Assembly (NCBI GenBank): GCA_021442155.1
Contig: CM038215.1
Location: forward strand, 206,516,982 to 206,580,981
DNA from: Cymbidium sinense
Taxonomy: Eukaryota > Streptophyta > Magnoliopsida > Asparagales > Orchidaceae
Length of the DNA stretch: 64,000 bases
Reading direction: 5' to 3'
Part shown: positions 57,201-64,000 of the stretch, piece after piece
Layout of the letters: the number at the start of each line of letters is the position of its first letter
Numbering within the stretch: position 1 is the first letter of the stretch
The notes under the pieces: model-generated
The model's input: only the letters and a program-made list of their open reading frames with translations
Databases searched by the model: none
What the model was told of the DNA's origin: nothing
Position numbers and translations under genes: made by a program

Positions 57201-59850
57201 TAAAGACTTGGAAATTCAAATGCTCCCAATCCAGAGGTCAAATGATTTGAAATTTTTATGACAAGTGGGATTCCTTGCCTATTTGATTTCTCTAAAGTTT
57301 CACTTTGATCAAATGTATAATTAAGGTGTAATTAAGATTTTAATCATTTCAATAAAATCTAAATTAGGCCTAATTTAGTCAAAATTATTTAGGCATTTTA
57401 TTTTTTTTCTTGATTCCCCTCTAGAATATATATCCAAAGAGGGTTCATTCATAATTATTGGGATTCTAGTTGATTTATTATGATTTATTTAAGTTCAAGT
57501 TAATTAATTGAATTAATTAATTCAATTAATGGCCTAATAAAGCCATTTTGTGATTTATTATGTTCCCATTGGTTTTAATGACTTATTTATGATCATTAGA
57601 GTATATTATGGTGTTTTGAATTAATTTCATCAATTTCCATCATTTATTTCATTTGTTATTAATTTATTTCATGAAAATAAAGGTTTTAGGATTTTAAATT
57701 TCCAATATTAAGGTTTATTGCGCAATAAATTATGAAAACTTTACCTAATGTGTGTCTTAACATCAATTTCAATTCCCCGAAGTTTCATTTCAATTTGATT
57801 ATTGGTTTGGCATTAATTAAGGTTTGAAATTTTTTATTCAAACCCAAATTAAGGCCTAAATATCTAAAATAATTTTGGGATTATAAGTTTAATGAATTCC
57901 TCTCATCAAGATGAATCTATAGAGCCCAAGTTTGCATTTTTTTTTGGATTTCTATTTAATTTCCTATGAATTTTTGAATTTTAAGCATTTTTCTTAATTT
58001 TTTAATTCAGAATACCCTAATTTTCTATTTCGGTGCATCAGATCTATGTGGATCTGACGTGATGTAGCATTCCAGGAAGCACGACATCATTATGCCTTGC
58101 GGGATCCATGTTTAAAAGGTAGAGCGTGTGGGTTAATTACAAATCGTCCCATCAAAGATCGGACGACCATGATTCAACCGACGGTTCCTTTTATTAGATT
58201 TAATCATAGATTCGGCTAGATCTCGGATGTCTGTTCCTTTTAAAAGAAATGGATGGCAGAGATTACATCTCCTATGACGACAATGGAGGCCGAGAGCCGT
58301 CCATCATTTTCACATGATTTCCAGCCATCCAACTGTCAAAACCATGCGATTTCAATCTTAAATCCATTAGTGAGTAAAAATATGGAGATCTAAATGATTT
58401 GATCTCACTTGAGATTAAATTTCCTTTGAAAAGTACCAAACTCGAAAGCTTAAGGGAGGTCATTAATGGCATACCTCGGTCTTGGCGATCTTCGATGGTG
58501 GGGTTGACTCCAATAGCTGTGGAACAGTGTGAGAAGCTTATGTGCCAAAGGCATTGAGTTGCCTCCCTCTAGATTGCATCCTAGACAAACTTCATCTTGG
58601 ATTTCGTCAGCTTTGGTCATTCTCCAGCCTCCCGACCACGAGGGAATTGGGAGAAGATGGGTTTCAACCTTATGTGAGGTAAGGAAGTGATAGGATGGTA
58701 TGTTTCACTTGGTGATTGCAATGCTTAAAACTTAGTTGCATGGCTTACTAGCCATCCAACACCTGACTAAGTGAAAGAGGTGGAATGGGAATGAGATTAT
58801 AGGTTTGGAATTGGCTTTACATGCCTTTGACTTTCCATGGCATCTTCTTGGCTTTGGATTTATTTAAAGTTTCTTAAGTGACTTATTCTTGGATGTGGAT
58901 CGACATTAATCAAGTTTAGGAATGATTTGGTTGCATCCTAAGTGAATTAGTTGAAGATTGGTATCCTTTTAAATTATGCCATTTAATGATTTCTTTTATT
59001 AGTTTGAAGTGAGTTACCTCACTTGATGGATTAGCCTTGAATTAATGTTTGGATTGTGTCCATTTAATCATTAATGAACTCTTTAATCAAAAGGTTTCAA
59101 TGATTTTAAAATTTATGGAGTGCTTACTTTAGGTTTAGTCAATTTTGATGTAATTGAATTTAGATTGGTTTTAATTAAGTCAAATAGTTTATTTGGCTCA
59201 ATTATAATGTGTTTAATTTTTAATTGGGTTAATCCAAGCAATTTGGAATGCATTGGATCAAACAATTCCAATTTTATTTTATTTTGAACCCATTTGACCC
59301 AAGTTGGGCTTAATGGGTTAAGTTTGGGTTCATTTGGGTTAAATGACCAAATTGGCCAAATTAGATACAATGATGGATTGTTTTATGTTTAATAATCATA
59401 TTCACATGATGTTGAATAACTGATTTGAGTTTACTTGACTTTGATTTGGGTTTAAACCCAAAAAGACCCATTTAGGCTCATTTAGGTCAAATGACCTAAT
59501 TAGCCTAATTAATGCCACAATGGACTTATATTCTTTTAAATTCATGTTTACATATGTTCATATCATCATAAAAACCATTGGAGTGATTTTATTTGGCCAA
59601 ATTTTGGTGGATTGGCCTTTGAATTGGTGGGACCCACATAAGTCAAACATATGTAAAAATGGTTGACCAATCTTTGACCTTTCGTTTGGATTTGGATTCA
59701 TTTAATTTTATATCAGGGTTTTATGCATCGAATTTCATTTAATTTAGGTTCAGTTTGGATTTAATTTTAATTTCCTTAAGTTTATATGGTCATTAGCTGA
59801 TGACCTAAGTGTTTAGTTAGGAGATTTTCTAATTTAGGATTAGAAGTCGT
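54300..59850. other. Unclassified AT-rich, T-biased repeat-like block between LINE fragments
   Basis: No coding domain was recognised. 54300-55560 has mixed composition. 55560-57950 is strongly T-rich on the plus strand, built of attt, ttaattt and tttgatt variants with few A or C runs. 57960-58720 is GC-richer with pieces like gatctgacgtg and gatcggacgac. 59110-59530 consists of degenerate tttgggtt and aaatgacc motifs. These resemble non-coding parts of LTR retrotransposons, possibly one large LTR or an inserted element that split a LINE. No LTR pair or target duplication was found. Confidence 0.5.
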
Positions 59851-59859
59851 CAAGATTGT

Positions 59860-60455
59860 CTTTGTAAGAAATATTAACCTCATCCAAAAATGAGGTCAGC
59901 AAAGAGAAGTAAGCAATGGCATTGGCCATCTCAACTTGAGTCTAAATGCTAGAATTATTAGAAGCAGTCTCTCATATATGATTTATAATCTATTCTTTAA
60001 TATAAAAATTTTATATCATCCTCCTTTTTAGTGAGCCAACCACATTTAGCTCTTTGTTTTATTTAATATATTTCACAAGTATTGGCTTTTGTAATTTTGT
60101 CTTGAATGGAGATGACCTTCAAAAGAAGATCTTTATTAAGTGGATAAAGCTCAAGTTCTTGCATGACCTTTACTTGACAATTTTTTAGTTCATAAATAGT
60201 TTGGTATTCTTAAGAGCAAATTTGATTTTCTAGAGCTTATTGCAAATGGTAAAGATAGAGTCACCATCCACTTGAATACTCTAAATGTAAGACACAAGGT
60301 TAAGAAAATTATCACATTTACTCTAATAGTTCTCTACATGAACCAGCATTTGGTAATAAATTTATTTTCTATAAAGATGAGAATAGGAGAATGATTTAAA
60401 GTAAGGGCATCTAAAACTTTATAAGAAGAGATAGGGAAGTGATTCATCCTAGGAT
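59860..60455 (-). pseudogene. LINE endonuclease-end and linker fragment
   Basis: On the minus strand from 60455: LDALTLNHSPILI near 60380-60410 (family form SDHSPIL, Asp to Asn), then NFLNLVSYI and VDGDSIFTICNKLKKIKFAL-like blocks (family form W.P..GDPMF.L..KLK.LK..LK), then NKELNVVGSLKRRM near 60030-60060 (the pre-RT W.K.GD region) and NAIAYFSLLTSFLDEV near 59900-59950. It reads as the 5' part of a truncated LINE whose remainder may be 50900-54300. The last blocks partly overlap what that fragment seems to encode, so two separate LINE copies remain possible. Confidence 0.55.
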
Positions 60456-60472
60456 TACATCCATAGTACTCT
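60456..60472. repeat. Probable LINE target-site duplication, right copy
   Basis: tacatccatagtactct, one difference from 50852-50868. Confidence 0.6.
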
Positions 60473-60925
60473 AATGCATGAATTTGGAGAACCTCTAAAG
60501 GATTTTATGTATTCTACAAAACGTAAAAATAATTTAGAATTTTAGTTAAAAAAGTGACCATGACAATAAATAAAATACCACTAATTAATAAAATTATAGA
60601 AAATGTCAATCTAATTACTTTTCTATTAAAAAATCTAGTTAATTTGGTATTTTATTAAAGTAGTAGAATTGTGTAGTATTTTTGCTTATTTTTAAGTTAA
60701 ATTTTATCCATGCTCCAACTACTAAATAAGATTTTACAAGTGCTCTTCCTAAAATTTGTCTTATCCTTGCTACTTTAGTTACTAAATATTTTTCCTTGAT
60801 ACTTGGAAACGATTTAACTAATAAGATAAAATAATAAATATAAAGAATACTAATATTTTAAGAGAAGAAATAATTGATTATTTTTAGAATTTATATTTTT
60901 AGGACATTTGAGTAATTTAATCGCA

Positions 60926-60944
60926 AACACACACACACACACAA

Positions 60945-60990
<46 letters not shown>
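60926..60990. repeat. (CA)n microsatellite
   Basis: About 65 bases of CA units with two small interruptions near 60941-60950. Confidence 0.96.
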
Positions 60991-61989
60991 GTCTATGCAA
61001 GTGTAAGGGTTTAAACTCAAGATCTCATGATTGAAAGCCTAAACTCTCAAACACTAAATTAAAGTACCTTTCATTTTTTTTAAATTTATACTTTAAATAT
61101 CTATTTTATATATTTTTATTTTATTTTTTAGATATTTAATTAAATTTAATTACTAATATGTACACAGAATATATGTCCAGCTTAAAATGGTGTATATATG
61201 TGCATGTGTCATTCAAGTAATAAAGTGATAAGTAAAGTAATGTTCCCATAAGGATTGAATTTAATTAAAAATAAGTTAATTACTAGTCTGATACTAATCT
61301 AATTTTTTATCCAACTGTTTGAAATGTATGAATTTAGAAAGATGATTAAATACTAATTAGACTAGATTTGTATGGTTATGAAGAAAATATTTTGTGTTGA
61401 ATGTGATTATAAATAAGTGCTCTTGACTTTATGTAAATTTTGATTGAAGCTTAATTAAATCAATGATGAATTTATTAAAATTAGTAGTTGTCGACTACAA
61501 GCTTAGTTCCTATATTGTCTATGTCTAGAATAACATAACCAAATCACTTCCTTTAACTATCCAATTTTCTATTGTCTAATTAAATGTTAAGTGATTGCGT
61601 TACCTACTTTTTATGATTGCAGATCCAAACTAGAATATGCCTATCTCTACTCAAAAATCCAATAACTTTTCCTACTATTTTTCTAAGACTCTTTAGATAT
61701 CATTAGATAACAATCCTTGTTAACATCATAATTGGACCAATTATAAGTAAATTAATCATTAGGAAAGTAAAACAATAATTTTTAATAAAGAACAAATACT
61801 TTTCTTATAAAATCACAACATCTACTTTAGTATGAACATTACAGAAATATAAAAACCCAAGAGCACTTTATGATTTTAGTGGCTCATAATAAATAAAGGA
61901 AGAACATATTCAAATATTTAAAATAAAACTAAAGGAAATCAAAATAATAGGATAGAGTAAAATGAGTAATTCATCTAAATCTATCTTTG

Positions 61990-62720
61990 CACACCTCTCT
62001 TTTATCTACTATTGAGATTGCATAACATATCCTTGATTTAGATCTTCTTCTCCTAAGCCTTCAACACAAAGATTAATCTTCCATATACACCTTACACAGC
62101 ACAATGGAACACACGCAGACACACTAAACACTTAGAGTTTCACTCTCCAGGTGTTACAAAAACTCTAACACTAGACACCACCACTTGTCAAAAGCTTTTT
62201 TTTATTACAAAACACCACCTATTTAAAGCCTTTGTGTCCTCATATCAGTCTTTCCCCTACTCCCCTCAAAACATCCTTGAAATTTGCCCAAACCAACTAC
62301 TATAACTGCTTGAAACTATGTTGTTGGGCCTTAACACTGTAATAGTGGAACGATAGTGCCTAAGCGCTGGGATAGTATTCTAGCTCTAACATGATTCTAT
62401 CATTTATTTTGGTTGTGTAACTCCTTAGTGTTGTGATGCCTAGGCACTCTGTATGCTATTAAAGGCTTCTTCTGTATAAAAATTTTCAAGTTCTCAGCCA
62501 TACGACACTAGGATTACAATGTTGAAGCACCAAACTTTCTATCTTTTAGTCCAAAGATTGATCTTGTTCCAACATCGCGGTGCTGATAATAAAGCACCTT
62601 GGCACTGACCTTCCTATTTAAATTCTTTTAGATGCATTGTCATGGCGCTACTTTTATAGTGCCTAGGCACTGCATATAGCCTATGCATTTTTCTTCTCCT
62701 TCAGGAATTTCCTCACATAA
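61990..62720 (-). mobile_element. Solo-LTR-like block
   Basis: Read on the minus strand it has a U3-like part rich in gtgcctaggcac and caaggtgc motifs (62340-62720), a TATA-like tttaaatagg (complement of about 62216-62226), then a transcribed-region-like stretch. The outer copia LTR has similar short gtgcc/gcacc/aaggc motifs, but no clean alignment was obtained. No partner LTR was found and boundaries are uncertain. A host promoter in minus orientation is an alternative. Confidence 0.35.
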
Positions 62721-63916
62721 AAAGTGAAAAATAATATAATTAAGTAAATTTGGCACATAAATCATATTTTAAATTTAATAATTTTATTAACATATTTTTA
62801 CTTATCAAAATACCCTCAAACTCAAGCTATTATTTAATCTCAAGTAATTTGATATATTCATATACATAATCCCTTGAGTTAATTTATAATAAAAATTTTA
62901 AAAATTAAAACAATCAAGTAACAATTTTAACTAAAAATTAAATTTTTAATTTTTAAATTTTATTTATCATCTCATAATCATAAAAGTAGAATATCCCAAA
63001 TTCTTATTTTAAACTAGTAATTTTAAGTTAAGATTCCATTGTGCATAATATCATAGTTAATCCTCATGAATCTTAATGAATTGAATTTTTATAAATAGTT
63101 ATCATTTATTATAGAGTAATCATAATTTGATTTTCTCAATTGAAATTATAGATTTAGTGATTTAATAATTTCATTGAATTGTTTAGATGTAATAGAATTT
63201 AAGAGCAATCATGATACTTAGCCTCCGGTTATACTTTCTTTTTTCTTATTTTTCTTTTTTCCTACAATAATTAAAATAGGTTCATTGAACGTCCTTGTTA
63301 ATCCATGATTAAAAATATTTTATATCTTTAACATCTTTTTTAAATCAAACTGATTTATTAATTTCAATAAATTAAATAATTATCATTTAATAGTAATCAT
63401 GATTAGGTTATTTTATATTATAAAGATTCCCATTTATTTTAATATCAATTCACTAAGTTTATTAAGAATCTTCGGTGTGATGTGTGTGCTCAAAAAAATC
63501 TTAAACTTAACAAAAATTACTAGTTTTCATAAGATAATTTGGTTACTAATAGTTTAAATCATATTTCATGATAAAATAAATGTAAATGTAAATTCTTAAT
63601 TTTTCAAGTTAAAATACTATTCCATTAGTTTTAACTCAACAACAAAATTTTATTTATCAAATCTATCCTCAAGTTTCAACAAGAATATACCAAAATATAT
63701 TAGAAAAGTAACAAGTAGAATTTGGAAAATCAAAATATATTTAATAAAATTATTAATATTCAATAACAAAGAGAAATGCCACGATGCTACAAATGTCTAG
63801 ATATATAATATAAAAGAAAACTAAAAGTTTACAAAAAATAAAACTTCTAACAACAAAAAAATTAAAAAATTTTAACAAACACAAAACAACAAAGCAAGAG
63901 AAGAAAACTCTTAATC

Positions 63917-63954
63917 CTCCTCCTCCTCCTCTTATTATTATTCTTCTTCTTCCT
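63917..63954. repeat. Composite trinucleotide tract (CTC/TTA/TTC)n
   Basis: Runs of cct, tta and ttc units in succession. Confidence 0.9.
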
Positions 63955-64000
63955 TTAGCTAGTGGCTTACATAAGGTTGATACGATGGTGCTGCAAAAAA

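Larger units (their letters stand above)
60473..64000. other. AT-rich spacer with microsatellites, no supported gene
   Basis: Contains the CA microsatellite (60926-60990), a solo-LTR-like block (about 61990-62720) and a trinucleotide pyrimidine tract (63917-63954). No open frame with family resemblance was seen. Confidence 0.6.

Noticed and set aside
59113..59370. Minus-strand open frame rich in Leu/Pro/Asn
   Set aside because: It consists of translated degenerate tttgggtt-type repeats with no domain.

Overview
The window looks like intergenic chromatin from a flowering-plant nuclear genome: very AT-rich, many microsatellites, and almost everything recognisable is a transposable element in some state of decay. 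No intact host protein-coding gene, rRNA, tRNA or CRISPR array could be supported. Plant-type evidence: L1 LINEs with DUF4283-like ORF1, zf-RVT and RNase H; RTE LINEs with a (TTG)n tail; Ty1/copia elements with initiator-Met-tRNA-type primer sites; a Ty3/gypsy element with a Tat-type primer site; and a CACTA-type terminus. The species cannot be told.

Layout. 1-2490: RTE-type LINE (minus), cut by the window edge. 2560-4416: decayed Ty1/copia pol (plus). 4420-8490: no gene, one doubtful exon candidate. 8492-10313: CACTA-like end followed by four ~400 bp tandem repeats. 10398-11030: a ~310 bp tandem pair. 11050-13722: spacer with promoter-like sequence. 13737-20918: nearly complete but dead L1 LINE (plus) with a 14 bp target duplication. 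20933-25620: spacer with a decayed LINE ORF1 and a long hairpin. 25620-28440: second RTE LINE (minus). 29026-42528: Ty1/copia element (plus) split by a second Ty1/copia element (31677-40784, minus, about 2.1 kb LTRs, Sirevirus-like two-knuckle gag). 43760-50204: non-autonomous Ty3/gypsy element (minus) with gag remnant, no pol, and two tandem-repeat arrays. 50869-54300 and 59860-60455: L1-type LINE pieces (minus) separated by about 5.5 kb of T-rich unclassified repeat. 60460-64000: spacer with a CA microsatellite and a solo-LTR-like block.

The genes do not form a host pathway. They are replication modules of retroelements: gag, protease, integrase, reverse transcriptase and RNase H for the LTR elements, and ORF1, endonuclease and reverse transcriptase for the LINEs. 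All carry stops, frameshifts or lost catalytic residues, so any mobilisation would have to come from elsewhere. The most informative points are structural: nested insertions with readable target duplications, a primer-binding site on the wrong side of an LTR, a probable 28 bp RTE-tail insertion inside the L1, a 39 bp inverted patch in a tandem array, and a gypsy derivative carrying two adjacent arrays with periods near 90 and 86 bp.
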